DNA of 64,000 bases. Source: [Clostridium] citroniae WAL-17108. GTDB taxonomy: Bacteria; Bacillota; Clostridia; Lachnospirales; Lachnospiraceae. Under the pieces are notes generated by a model. That model was given only the letters and a program-made list of their open reading frames with translations, did not search any database and was not told the origin of the DNA. A program made the translations under genes and the position numbers. Shown one piece after another: positions 42,096 to 50,568 of this stretch; the stretch's first letter is position 1, and each line of letters begins with the position of its first letter. The stretch covers positions 62,001 through 126,000 of the forward strand of contig NZ_JH376421.1 of the NCBI RefSeq assembly GCF_000233455.1. The letters are read 5' to 3'.

Positions 42096-43517
42096 CTATC
42101 TTCCCATCAATTCCTCCACCGCTTCCCTCAGCGTCTCCGCCTCCCCCACATTTCCGGGGAAAATGACATAGGGCGTACCTGGGAACCGGCTCTCCGGGCC
42201 TGTTTTCCACACCGGTATCCCCGGGCGGATCTGTCCCAGGACAGTGGCCTGTCTGACCTTAAGGGCTTTGGTCCCCACATCGCTGGATGTGATCCCTCCC
42301 TTTGCCACCACAAACGCGGGAGTAACTTTTAACCGTCCTACCAGTGACTGTACCGCATCCGATATCCGGACCGACCTCAAAAGCGCTGCCTCGGGACTGT
42401 CACTTTCCAGGGAAAGCAGCTTCCGCTTTGTGTATACCACTGCTGTCACGCCCTGCTCCAGCAATTCCTCCTCATGCATGAGGACAGTGTTTATTTCCTC
42501 CTGGAATTTAGCCTCATCCAGAACCAGGTCGGAGTTAAATTCGATCATCTCAATTCCAGGCACCTGCCTTAAGGCCTCCAGCTGGATGGTGGTCTTTTTT
42601 GTGTGGGAGCCTACCACAATGATCCCCCCGGTTTTCCGGTCCTCTTCCACCATCTCATCCCTGGTGAGCAGGGGCCGGTCACTGACCGCTCCAAACTCCT
42701 TCACAAAACCGGCGGCTGTGCGCAGCATAAACCTGTGTCCATGATCCATGGCATTGTAAAGAGCAATGCAGAATACCTTCAGGTCACATGCATCCGCAGC
42801 ATTGACCACAATTTTCCCAAAATCCCTGAGAGACAGGAGTTTTTGGGTAATTCCATCGTAATCCAGGCTGCGCAGTTCCTCCAGGGAAACGCTCAACACA
42901 TCAGCGGCCCTGTATCTGCCCTCTGTCTTTTCCTCCACATATTCCCTCAGATCAGAGGAATGGTATCCAAAGGTCTTATCGCCTGCAAACTCCGTCTCCC
43001 CTGCCGGTACCAGCTGCTCCCCATACTTTACATAGTGTATGTTGTCAATGGTAAAACGGCCGCCCTCCTTAAAATACGGGCAGATGATCTCACCGTCCAC
43101 AGGTTTTCCCCTATGGCTCTCCTCCACCCGGGCAAGGAGCTCTGTCTCCAGGGGATAGTGTCCCCTCAGGGTGGAATCTCCCCTGCTGACAATCACATAA
43201 TCGATCCCCGTCTCCTCAGACACCTTTGCCACGGTCTCCCCGATCTCCACATGGGCCCTGGTGGTCTGCTCCACTGTAAAGCCCCTGGAATTGGTCAGTA
43301 TGTAAAAGAGTTTGTTCTCCTCCTCAAAGCCCTTTTTTACACTTTCATAGGACCAGTCCGTATACACGGAAATGCCGTGTACCGTCTGTACCCCGGTAGG
43401 GTCGTCATCCAACACTACAATCTTATGCCGGTCCTCCCGGCATCTGGTTTCCAGTAAAGCCTGGACAGCACCGCAGTCGATCTGAGGGTACTGTTTTAAC
43501 ACATCTGCATCCAGCAT
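42096..43517 (-). CDS. DUF1537-family four-carbon acid-sugar kinase (OtnK/DtnK-like)
   Basis: A 473-residue ATP-dependent kinase. The N-terminal domain holds VVLDDDPTGVQTVHGISVYT, ILTNSRGFTVEQT and VIVSRGDSTLRGHYPLE, the D-D-D-P-T-G and SRGDSTLRGH motifs of the family. The C-terminal nucleotide-binding domain has VVGSHTKKTTIQLEAL and FVVAKGGITSSDVGTKAL. Characterised members phosphorylate erythronate, threonate, 2-keto-tetronates or related acids. No pdxA2, otnC or otnI partner gene is present here; a BKACE enzyme and cupin are instead adjacent. At 473 residues it is somewhat longer than typical (about 420-450). Confidence 0.88.
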   Translation of the reverse strand: MLDADVLKQYPQIDCGAVQALLETRCREDRHKIVVLDDDPTGVQTVHGISVYTDWSYESVKKGFEEENKLFYILTNSRGFTVEQTTRAHVEIGETVAKVSEETGIDYVIVSRGDSTLRGHYPLETELLARVEESHRGKPVDGEIICPYFKEGGRFTIDNIHYVKYGEQLVPAGETEFAGDKTFGYHSSDLREYVEEKTEGRYRAADVLSVSLEELRSLDYDGITQKLLSLRDFGKIVVNAADACDLKVFCIALYNAMDHGHRFMLRTAAGFVKEFGAVSDRPLLTRDEMVEEDRKTGGIIVVGSHTKKTTIQLEALRQVPGIEMIEFNSDLVLDEAKFQEEINTVLMHEEELLEQGVTAVVYTKRKLLSLESDSPEAALLRSVRISDAVQSLVGRLKVTPAFVVAKGGITSSDVGTKALKVRQATVLGQIRPGIPVWKTGPESRFPGTPYVIFPGNVGEAETLREAVEELMGR

Positions 43518-43550
43518 ATTTGTCTTCCTCTCTTCCCCGGTATAGATTTC

Positions 43551-44363
43551 CTATCTTCCTATACCAAAAAACTCCCTGGCTTCACCAGGCGTCATGGGTT
43601 CCTTATCCATGGCCCGCAGCATCCGCACCGTCTTTGCAACAAGGGGCGCATTGGTATCCGCCTGCGTTACGGCATTCAGATAATTGCTGTCCTCAAAGCC
43701 GATCCTCACCGTCTTGGCCCCCATTCCGACTGCTCCGGCCAAAAGGGAAAAATCCCTTCGGTTTGCCTGTGTGATGCCCCAGATCGTGCCTGCGGGGATC
43801 ATCTGGATCATGGCTGCCAATGCCTGCGGGGTGGCGGGCGCTTCCCCCTCATGCCCCAGCACAACACTGAACAGTACCGGGTCCGCAAACTCATATTTTT
43901 TCATCAGCTGCGTCATGGCCCAGGTATGTCCGATCTCAAAGGTCTCCACCTCAGGCGTCTTTTTCTGTTTCAGCATTTCCCTGACGCAGTATTCCACATC
44001 ATCCATGGGATTGCAGTAAACGGCCTTTCCCAGGTTGGTGGAGCCCACATTCAGGGAGCACGCCTCCACAAGGCCAGAGTACAGCGGGGCACACCGATCC
44101 TCAATGGTCAGGTCAGAAACACCGCCTGTGGACACCTCGATCACAATATCCGAATCCCTTCTTATCATGGCCAGTGTCTCTTCCAGCAATGTCATATCCT
44201 TGGTCAGGTTCCCCTCCCTGTCCCTCACATGCAGGTGCACCATGGCGGCCCCTGCCTTATAGCATTCATATACATCTTCTGCAATCTTTTCCGGTATGAT
44301 CACCTTGTCCGTGGCCGCCACCGGGGCAACGTTTACAAGGACCTTTTGTTCCATATCTTTCAT
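43551..44363 (-). CDS. Beta-keto acid cleavage enzyme (BKACE, DUF849)
   Basis: A 270-residue TIM-barrel Zn enzyme of the family first known from 3-keto-5-aminohexanoate cleavage (Kce). Members condense a beta-keto acid with acetyl-CoA (or another acyl-CoA) to give acetoacetate or analogues. The metal motif AMVHLHVRDREG and the late KTVRIGFEDSNYL with its conserved Arg are clear, as is EVSTGGVSDLTIEDR. The ATG at 44363 has GGGAG 7 nt upstream; another ATG two codons earlier is closer to it. Substrate specificity is highly variable in this family. Its pairing with a DUF1537 kinase suggests a beta-keto acid arising from an acid sugar. Confidence 0.87.
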   Translation of the reverse strand: MKDMEQKVLVNVAPVAATDKVIIPEKIAEDVYECYKAGAAMVHLHVRDREGNLTKDMTLLEETLAMIRRDSDIVIEVSTGGVSDLTIEDRCAPLYSGLVEACSLNVGSTNLGKAVYCNPMDDVEYCVREMLKQKKTPEVETFEIGHTWAMTQLMKKYEFADPVLFSVVLGHEGEAPATPQALAAMIQMIPAGTIWGITQANRRDFSLLAGAVGMGAKTVRIGFEDSNYLNAVTQADTNAPLVAKTVRMLRAMDKEPMTPGEAREFFGIGR

Positions 44364-44433
44364 GGTCATTCTCCCTATCCTTTTACATCATTTATAGCGT
44401 TCATGTCTTTCTCTATGCCCTCTGTTCTCTGGT

Positions 44434-44787
44434 CTAGGCGTAAAGGACCTGTGCAATGAGTACCAGAGGCTCCGTTCCCTCCTGGGCGATCCCATGGGTA
44501 TCCCCCGGCTGGGCCGCGATCATATCCCCGGCCTCCAGATGCTGCTCCTGCCCGTTGACCGTGTGCACCGCCTTTCCGCTGATAATCACCATGGTCTCCA
44601 TCTCGCCTTCATGGGTGTGCATCCCAATGGAAACACCCGGGTTTAAGGTGTGGCGCACATAGGCCCTTCCCTTTCCCATCATTTCTTCCGGTGCGCAGAG
44701 AAGCTTTTCCATTTTGACGGTTCCCTTGCCGCCCATGCATCCCTCTATGGGGACTGTTTCCAGTTCACATTTTTTTCTGTATATCAT
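44434..44787 (-). CDS. Small cupin-domain protein
   Basis: A 117-residue single cupin. Motif 1 is GVSIGMHTHEGEMETMVIISG (HxH and E) and motif 2 is GDMIAAQPGDTHGIA (PxGxxH), so a metal site is likely. Members are isomerases, epimerases or sensors of sugar acids and keto acids. It lies 64-70 bp before the BKACE gene in the same unit. Specific function unknown. Confidence 0.8.
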   Translation of the reverse strand: MIYRKKCELETVPIEGCMGGKGTVKMEKLLCAPEEMMGKGRAYVRHTLNPGVSIGMHTHEGEMETMVIISGKAVHTVNGQEQHLEAGDMIAAQPGDTHGIAQEGTEPLVLIAQVLYA

Positions 44788-44830
44788 ATCCTGCCTCCAA
44801 GTTTCATTTTCATTTTGTTTCTATCCTGGT

Positions 44831-44905
44831 AAATAAAAAGCGGCTGCTGCATTACCGACCTTCACAGCGACTTTCACGCCCACAGTCATCCTCTGCAGCA
44901 ACCGC
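44831..44905 (-). terminator. Partial terminator between GntR gene and cupin gene
   Basis: Arms 44840-44851 (GCGGCTGCTGCA) and 44894-44905 (TGCAGCAACCGC) pair 11 of 12. On the minus strand CTTTTTATTTACC follows. It would end or reduce transcription after gntR, leaving cupin-BKACE-kinase on read-through or an unseen promoter. Confidence 0.55.
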
Positions 44906-44966
44906 CAGCCGGCGCCCCACTGTCTCAGACCCGGTGCATTGCCATGCTGTTACCATTCACGATCAT

Positions 44967-45707
44967 TCACGATTCATCTTTTACTTTTGCCCAGTACTGG
45001 TAATGCTCCTCCACGATCCCGTAGATCCCCGCGGCATCCCTGTCCTGCAAAAGCTTTACGATCCTGCGGTGCATATCCAGAAAGTTCTCAACATCCCCTG
45101 CCTGGAATATCTGGTCTATGGTAGACATGCGGGAACGGCGTGTGATCTTATCCACGTAATTGCAGATGGACTGGAGCATCACATTCTCCGTAATCCCCAC
45201 AATGGCCATATGGAACTGCACATCCGCCTCAAACAGGTTCTTCACCTGGGGCATATCCATATGGGCCTGGCGCTCCAGCTCCTCCATGGCATGTTCGATG
45301 GCTTCCATCTGGGACTTTTCCAGTTCCCTGGACTTTAATTTGTCCACGGCCAGCTGAAGAAGCCCCACGTCAATTACTTTGCGCAGCTCCACGATCTGCT
45401 TGGTGGAATCCTTTTGTAAAATGATCCCGTACAGTACGGGATAGATCATCTTACTGTCATACTCCTGGCTCACAAAAGTACCTTCCGCCCGCTTGATATG
45501 TACCACGCCGTAAGCCTCCAGCACCTTAATGGCTTCCCTGACCGAATTTCTTCCCACTCCCATGGACTCCGACAATTCTGCCTCTGTGGGGATCTTATCT
45601 CCCGGGTTAAGTTCTCCATTTATAATAGCATTGGTAATGTTATCTACAATCTTATTTACAACCGACTGTCCTCCGACAGCTTCCTTTAAAAAACTGGTTT
45701 TCTCCAT
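44967..45707 (-). CDS. GntR family transcriptional regulator (FadR/FCD subfamily)
   Basis: A 246-residue regulator. The N-terminal winged helix shows INGELNPGDKIPTEAELSESMGVGRNSVREAIKVLEAYGVV, typical of GntR. The C-terminal FCD domain, which usually binds a metal and a carboxylate ligand, has FEADVQFHMAIVGITEN and MHRRIVKLLQDRDAAGIYGIVEEH with spaced Asp/His ligands. Start at 45707 follows AAAGGAGG. It has its own promoter with an operator-like palindrome shared with the racemase promoter, so it probably represses itself and the TRAP unit until the imported acid is present. Confidence 0.92.
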   Translation of the reverse strand: MEKTSFLKEAVGGQSVVNKIVDNITNAIINGELNPGDKIPTEAELSESMGVGRNSVREAIKVLEAYGVVHIKRAEGTFVSQEYDSKMIYPVLYGIILQKDSTKQIVELRKVIDVGLLQLAVDKLKSRELEKSQMEAIEHAMEELERQAHMDMPQVKNLFEADVQFHMAIVGITENVMLQSICNYVDKITRRSRMSTIDQIFQAGDVENFLDMHRRIVKLLQDRDAAGIYGIVEEHYQYWAKVKDES

Positions 45708-45827
45708 GCTGAACCTCCTTTGCTGCAAACGCGTCAGCCTGCCTGCTGCGGCCGCTTACGCGGGATGTATACCGTCCTGGTCCGGTAAGCTTCCCTGCTA
45801 ACCGGCCGGGCGGCCCACTTATCCATA

Positions 45828-45856
45828 AGTATACATCATATGTTGGTTCAGCGCAA
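45828..45856 (-). promoter_or_regulatory. Promoter of gntR with operator in the spacer
   Basis: Minus-strand TTGCGC, 17 nt, TATACT. The spacer contains CCAACATATGATGTA (45832-45846), with palindromic core ACAT-N3-ATGT. It matches the element in the racemase promoter at 15 of 17 bases over the longer block. Confidence 0.6.
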
Positions 45857-45874
45857 TCTTACGTTAAAATACTG

Positions 45875-47146
45875 TTATGAAGGAATCAGGCAGAGACTCA
45901 GCGCCGGTATGTATGTGATGGCAAACAGGGCGATCAGCGACATCAGCAGCAACGGCACCATTTTCCGGCAGATCACCTCGAATTTCACCTTTCCGATGTC
46001 CGCGGCCACATACAGGTTTGGCCCTACGGGAGGTGTCACCTGGCCGATGGACAGGTTCAGCACCAGGATCACGCCCAGCTGGATCATGTTGATATCCAGA
46101 GACTTGGCAATGGGCATGATGATGGGGACCAGGATATAAAGGGCGCTGGTGTTGTCCATTACGCAGCCGGCACACAGGAACACAATATTGATGATAAACA
46201 GCATAATATACTTGTTATCCGTAAGGGCCAGGGCCATCTCCGTAAGGTTAGCGGCTATGCCTTGCTGGGTCAGTACCCAGGAGAAGATACCTGCGTTCAT
46301 GATGATCAGAAGGATCATGCCCGTTGTCTTGGCGGTTGAGAACAGCGTCTCCTTCAGTTCCTTAAAGCGCAGTTCCTTATAGACAAAGATCCCCACGATC
46401 AGGCTGTACACAACGGCAACGGCCGCTGCCTCGGTGGGTGTAAACAGCCCTGAATAGATGCCTCCCAGTACAATGACCGGGCTTAACAGCCCCCACACCG
46501 TGTCTAAAAACAGCCTTCCGATCTCCTTGGCGGACGCCCTCTTTGTCTCGCCCTTCCACCCATGCTTTTTGGACTGGATAAAGACCATGATACAGAGTAC
46601 AAATCCGAATATCAGTCCCGGAACAATACCGGAAAGGAACAGATCCCCTATGGATTCACCGGTGATCATGCCATAGATGATAAAAGTGATGCTGGGCGGG
46701 ATCACGGTTCCCAGGGAGCCGGATATGGCGGAAAGGGCGCTGGAAAATCCTGCGTCATACCCCTGCTTTACCATGGCCGGTATCAGGATGGAACCCATGG
46801 CAGCAACCGTGGCCGTACCGGAGCCGGATATGGCTGCAAAGAACAGGGCTGCCACCACTGCCACGTACCCAAGTCCACCGTGAACCGGCCCGATGATGCT
46901 GTCCGCCAGGTTGATCAGGCGCTTGGAAATGCCGCCTTTATCCATGATCGCCCCCGCAAGCACAAACAAAGGGATGGTAAGGAGGGAAAACTTCTGCACC
47001 GTGGCCTGCATCATGGACGGAATCACCCCCAAGGGCGCTCCCGAGAACAGGAGGGTGAGGGCGCTGGATACTCCCAGCACAATGGCAATGGGAATGCCAA
47101 GGACGATCATCACTGCCATGGAACCAAAAAGAATTGCTGCTGACAT
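45875..47146 (-). CDS. dctM: TRAP transporter large permease (DctM), GntR unit
   Basis: A 423-residue DctM subunit with about twelve membrane segments. Hallmarks are AAISGSGTATVAAMGSILIPAM, SGSLGTVIPPSITFIIYGM and the late LSIGQVTPPVGPNLYVAADI. AAGGAGGG lies before the ATG, 1 bp after the dctQ stop, so translation is coupled. Closest in layout to C4-dicarboxylate and sugar-acid systems. Confidence 0.93.
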   Translation of the reverse strand: MSAAILFGSMAVMIVLGIPIAIVLGVSSALTLLFSGAPLGVIPSMMQATVQKFSLLTIPLFVLAGAIMDKGGISKRLINLADSIIGPVHGGLGYVAVVAALFFAAISGSGTATVAAMGSILIPAMVKQGYDAGFSSALSAISGSLGTVIPPSITFIIYGMITGESIGDLFLSGIVPGLIFGFVLCIMVFIQSKKHGWKGETKRASAKEIGRLFLDTVWGLLSPVIVLGGIYSGLFTPTEAAAVAVVYSLIVGIFVYKELRFKELKETLFSTAKTTGMILLIIMNAGIFSWVLTQQGIAANLTEMALALTDNKYIMLFIINIVFLCAGCVMDNTSALYILVPIIMPIAKSLDINMIQLGVILVLNLSIGQVTPPVGPNLYVAADIGKVKFEVICRKMVPLLLMSLIALFAITYIPALSLCLIPS

Positions 47147-47147
47147 A

Positions 47148-47630
47148 CTATTCTCCCTCCTTTGCTAACCTGATCTCATACTGTACCATACGGATAATGG
47201 AACACACGGCCGACAGGGGAATGGCGATCCCGATGGTCCACTGGGGCATCTCCAGGACGCCGGTCAGCAGATTGTAATGATACTGCCTGTAAACCATCTG
47301 GATTCCCCATATGATCCAGATCCCATAATTGGCCGTACACAGCAAAAGCCGGCACATACGGTAAGTTCTTCGGGCCGCGCCCTGAAACTTATCTGTGAGA
47401 TAATTAAACCCCATATGGGAATCTGTCTTAAACACACTGGCAGCTGCCAGGCAGCACACCCACACAAACATGGTGGTCACCAGTTCCTGGGTAAATGACA
47501 TGTTAAACCAGGAGATCTTTCTGGAAAATACATTCATAAACGTAACCAGGGTCATGATAAGCAGTGCAGCGGAGCACAGGTATTCCTCAAAGTTCTCCCA
47601 GAAATCCTTTAATAAGCCTTTTTCCTTCAT
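47148..47630 (-). CDS. dctQ: TRAP transporter small permease (DctQ), GntR unit
   Basis: A 160-residue four-segment protein. LVTFMNVFSRKISWFNMSFTQEL and FVWVCCLAAASVFKTDSHMG are typical of DctQ, with EIRLAKEGE at the end. It lies 14 bp after dctP and AGGAGG precedes its start. Confidence 0.88.
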   Translation of the reverse strand: MKEKGLLKDFWENFEEYLCSAALLIMTLVTFMNVFSRKISWFNMSFTQELVTTMFVWVCCLAAASVFKTDSHMGFNYLTDKFQGAARRTYRMCRLLLCTANYGIWIIWGIQMVYRQYHYNLLTGVLEMPQWTIGIAIPLSAVCSIIRMVQYEIRLAKEGE

Positions 47631-47644
47631 AACGTTCCTCCTCG

Positions 47645-48664
47645 TTATTCTTTGTAACCGCCGGTGAACAGATCGATCACATCCTGTCCCACTGACTGGG
47701 CGTAATCATCATAAATGCCGGCGCAGGCTTTCTGGAACTCCGCCTTCTGTTCATCCGTCAGCGCTGTGATGGTTGTCCCGCCGTCCCTCAGTTTCTGGAT
47801 AATGGCCTCCTCGTTTTGCGCCAGGTACTCATTCCCCCAGTCCAGGGCCTCTGTTGCACACTCTTTTACCAGGGCCTGGTCCTCCGGCGACAGCTTCTCC
47901 ATGGTCCTCTGGCTCATCACCCAGATGGTGGTATCCCTGACACCGTCCCACAAAGTTACATACTGCTGAACTTCCGCAAACTTGGAGGAATCAAACACGG
48001 CAATGGGATTCTCCTGTCCGTCAATGGTCTTTTGCTGAAGGGAGGTATATACTTCTGAGAAATCCATGGCCGTGGGGTTTGCCCCAAAATAATTCCTGTA
48101 AAGATCAATGAAAATATTGGCGCCCGGCACACGGATGTTCATCCCCTTTAAATCTTCCGGTTTTGTGATCTCTTTTTTGCTGTTGGAAATCTGTCTGGAA
48201 CCTGCGTTGTTGATCCCCAGCATCTCCATCTCCAGGTCGTTGCACCACCCGTTTACCACCTGATAGACCTTCTCACTGTGGCAGAAAGCCAGCAGGTCAT
48301 CTGAGTTGGGAAACAGGAAGGGGAGCCAGAAGGAGTAAAACTTCTTATCATAGTTGGCAATATTAGGCGGCGCGCAGGAATGGATGTCGATATTGCCCGC
48401 CTGTACCAGTTCAATGGCCTTTGTCAGGTCGCCGCCTGAAAGGCCGCAGTTGGAATATATGTTAACCTCGATCCGTCCGTTGCTTTTCTCCTGCACCAAC
48501 CGCTTAAACTCCTGGGCTGTCAGGTCGCTGATGGATCCCGGGCTTTGGGTGTGTGTAAAATGAAGTACCACTTTCTTGTCCTGGGCCGAGCCGCAGGCTG
48601 TCATGGAGCAGATCAGGGCTGCGGCGCATATGACTGCAGCTGTCCTTTTTAACCTTTTAAACAT
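47645..48664 (-). CDS. dctP: TRAP transporter substrate-binding lipoprotein (DctP), GntR unit
   Basis: A 339-residue binding protein. Signal peptide MFKRLKRTAAVICAAALICS ends at lipobox MTAC. The DctP fold shows VLHFTHTQSPGSISDLTAQEF, LKGMNIRVPGANIFIDLY with the carboxylate-binding Arg, and FSEVYTSLQQKTIDGQENPI. Start at 48664 behind AAAGGAGAGGG; the frame extends 9 codons upstream. Likely ligand is a short acid-sugar (tetronate-like) given the DUF1537 kinase. Confidence 0.92.
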   Translation of the reverse strand: MFKRLKRTAAVICAAALICSMTACGSAQDKKVVLHFTHTQSPGSISDLTAQEFKRLVQEKSNGRIEVNIYSNCGLSGGDLTKAIELVQAGNIDIHSCAPPNIANYDKKFYSFWLPFLFPNSDDLLAFCHSEKVYQVVNGWCNDLEMEMLGINNAGSRQISNSKKEITKPEDLKGMNIRVPGANIFIDLYRNYFGANPTAMDFSEVYTSLQQKTIDGQENPIAVFDSSKFAEVQQYVTLWDGVRDTTIWVMSQRTMEKLSPEDQALVKECATEALDWGNEYLAQNEEAIIQKLRDGGTTITALTDEQKAEFQKACAGIYDDYAQSVGQDVIDLFTGGYKE

Positions 48665-48713
48665 GCTTCCCTCTCCTTTCGTTACGAGCACTTAAAGACC
48701 GCATTCCGGCCCC

Positions 48714-49385
48714 TTACAGCAATCCCTTTCTCACAAGCGCATCTTTTAAAGCGGCCGCCCCAAACCTGGGACTGGATAGTACTACTTTACCATACTTTTC
48801 ATGAATATACTCTTCACAGTATGCCATGGACCCCTGGGCAAAGAGGATCACATCCACCTGGTCCGCGATCTCCCCTGCATACCGGCTCATCAGGGCCTTA
48901 AACTGCTCCTGGTCAAGGCCGAACGCCCCGTCCACCAGTGCATCCACCAGCTCCACCCGGCGGTTCATCTCCCTGGCAACCCGCAGTATGGTATTCTTGG
49001 TTGGGTTTAATGTGGTTGGAAGGGTGGCCATAACGCCGATCCTTCTGCCCTGCCTCACCGCCTCCCTGCACATCTCCTCATCCACTCGGACAATGGGGAT
49101 ACCTGTAAACCTGCCGATATCCTGGGCCGCATCCGCCACTTCTCCCACGGATGAACACAGGTTCAGGACCGCGTCCGCTCCCTCCGTAACCGCCTTCATA
49201 TACATCCCCACCAGCCGGGCTGCGGGAGGGGCCGTCACATAACCCGCATCCCTGACTTCCGCCAGAATGGAGGGGTCCTGATAGCTTGCAACCTCCGTAT
49301 CCGCCGGGAGCGCTGCCCCTACTTCCTTTTCCACCAGCTCAATCAGTTCAGGTGTTGTACTTGTGTAAACCAATGCCACTTTCAT
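48714..49385 (-). CDS. Aspartate/glutamate/hydantoin racemase superfamily protein
   Basis: A 223-residue protein with the PF01177-type fold. The first catalytic cysteine region is AVLNLCSSVGEVADAA. The second active-site loop reads VDVILFAQGSMAYCEEY, with AQGSM instead of the GCT/GCA of glutamate racemases; this variant is common in uncharacterised members. It may racemise, isomerise or decarboxylate a 2-hydroxy or 2-oxo acid. It leads the TRAP unit behind a strong promoter. AGGAGG precedes the ATG. Confidence 0.78.
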   Translation of the reverse strand: MKVALVYTSTTPELIELVEKEVGAALPADTEVASYQDPSILAEVRDAGYVTAPPAARLVGMYMKAVTEGADAVLNLCSSVGEVADAAQDIGRFTGIPIVRVDEEMCREAVRQGRRIGVMATLPTTLNPTKNTILRVAREMNRRVELVDALVDGAFGLDQEQFKALMSRYAGEIADQVDVILFAQGSMAYCEEYIHEKYGKVVLSSPRFGAAALKDALVRKGLL

Positions 49386-49425
49386 GATGATCCTCCTTTG
49401 ATCCCTGTCCTTTTTTCTATATATC

Positions 49426-49439
49426 CTACATCCTACGTT
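49426..49439 (-). promoter_or_regulatory. Second operator-like copy downstream of racemase promoter
   Basis: CTACATCCTACGTT (plus-strand reading), identical to 49463-49476 over 14 bp and 37 bp away. Located between the promoter and the racemase ribosome site. Confidence 0.6.
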
Positions 49440-49456
49440 CTATGTTTCATGTCATT

Positions 49457-49485
49457 AATATACTACATCCTACGTTGGTTGTAAA
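49457..49485 (-). promoter_or_regulatory. Promoter of racemase-TRAP unit with operator in the spacer
   Basis: Minus-strand TTTACA, 17 nt, TATATT. The spacer contains AACGTAGGATGTAG (49463-49476), the same operator-like element as at 49426-49439 and, with two changes, in the gntR promoter. Confidence 0.7.
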
Positions 49486-49601
49486 CAGTGATTCTGCACA
49501 TCATTACAAAAAGAAAATTGTGCAGTTTTTCCAAACGAACTCCCTGTAACCCCATTGACTTCCGGGGCCATTTGTGCTACGCTAAAATAAGCAAATGAAT
49601 A

Positions 49602-49715
49602 AGTTCTTCGGGGCAGGGTGTGATTCCCTACCGGCGGTATAGTCCGCGACCCGCTTAGGCGGTTGATTTGGTGAGATTCCAAAACCGACAGTATAGTCTG
49701 GATGAGAGAAGGCGA
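49602..49715 (+). ncRNA. FMN riboswitch (RFN element)
   Basis: The region carries the conserved RFN core: GTTCTTCGGGGCAGGGTG, ATTCCCTACCGGCGGTAT, AGTCCGCGACCCGC, the GGTGAGATTCCAAAACCGAC stretch, AGTATAGTCTGGATG and the closing GAGAGAAGGC. FMN binding to such elements stops riboflavin gene expression. A terminator hairpin with a T-run follows at 49774-49802 before ribU, so control is by premature termination. Confidence 0.97.
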
Positions 49716-49773
49716 TTGAATTCATATGGATAATGAAGCATATGCCGTTATTTATATTGAATTGTTTATGACT

Positions 49774-49802
49774 CCCAGGCCCCTATGGCTCTGGGTTTTT
49801 TT
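49774..49802 (+). terminator. Riboswitch-controlled intrinsic terminator
   Basis: CCCAG plus GCC pair with GGC plus CTGGG around CCTAT, one bulged T, then seven T. It stands about 60 nt after the aptamer and 110 nt before ribU. Confidence 0.85.
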
Positions 49803-49911
49803 GATGTAAAGACGTGCCGCGCAGCTTTATGATCCAACGGTTTAACAAGGTTTTACCAAAGGACTTGTTTCATTGCAAAACATCTGATATTGAATTTAAG
49901 GAGGTTATGTT

Positions 49912-50529
49912 ATGAAATCAAAGTGGAGTATTCAGAAACTGATCTACACCGGCATGCTGGCAGCCATAGCAGGCGCCCTCATGTCCCTGGAATTTTCCGT
50001 TCCCCTGATGCCGCCTTTTTACAAGGTGGATTTCAGCGATGTCCCATCCATCATGGCCCTGTTCATGTTCGGCCCTGCTTCCGCCGCCTGGGTGGAGATC
50101 ATCAAGATCCTTATTAAGCTTATAACCGTGGGAACAAATTCCATGTACGTTGGCGAACTGTCCAACCTGATCGGAGTGGCCCTGTTTGTCCTTCCATTAT
50201 GGGCGGTATATAACAAGATGGGCAAAAGCCGCAAAGCTGCCGTCACAGGACTGGCTGCCAGTATTGTTGTGAGGACCGCCTTTGCCTGTTTCTGCAACGC
50301 ATTCATCACCCTGCCCCTGTACGCAAAGGCAATGGGTGTATCCCTTGACAGCGTGGTTTCCATGGTGGCTTCCGTAAACCCGGCCATCACCAACCTGACC
50401 ACCTTCATTGTCATGGCCACCATCCCCTTTAATATCCTGAAGCTGGGGTTAAATTATTTTGTGGGATATCTGCTGTATAACCGTCTGAAGGCCGTCTATC
50501 CGGCCCTGAAACCGGCGAACCAGCACTAG
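49912..50529 (+). CDS. ribU: Riboflavin ECF transporter S component RibU
   Basis: A 205-residue membrane protein with about six hydrophobic segments. It captures riboflavin and docks to the shared ECF energising module. The conserved YKVDFSDVPSIMALFMFGP loop and GELSNLIGVALFVLP helix are typical of RibU. AAGGAGG is just before the ATG. It is directly controlled by the FMN riboswitch upstream. No rib biosynthesis genes are in the window. Confidence 0.93.
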   Translation: MKSKWSIQKLIYTGMLAAIAGALMSLEFSVPLMPPFYKVDFSDVPSIMALFMFGPASAAWVEIIKILIKLITVGTNSMYVGELSNLIGVALFVLPLWAVYNKMGKSRKAAVTGLAASIVVRTAFACFCNAFITLPLYAKAMGVSLDSVVSMVASVNPAITNLTTFIVMATIPFNILKLGLNYFVGYLLYNRLKAVYPALKPANQH

Positions 50530-50568
50530 AGCGAATGGGAATGGATGTTCAGGAGGATGTTGCAGAAT

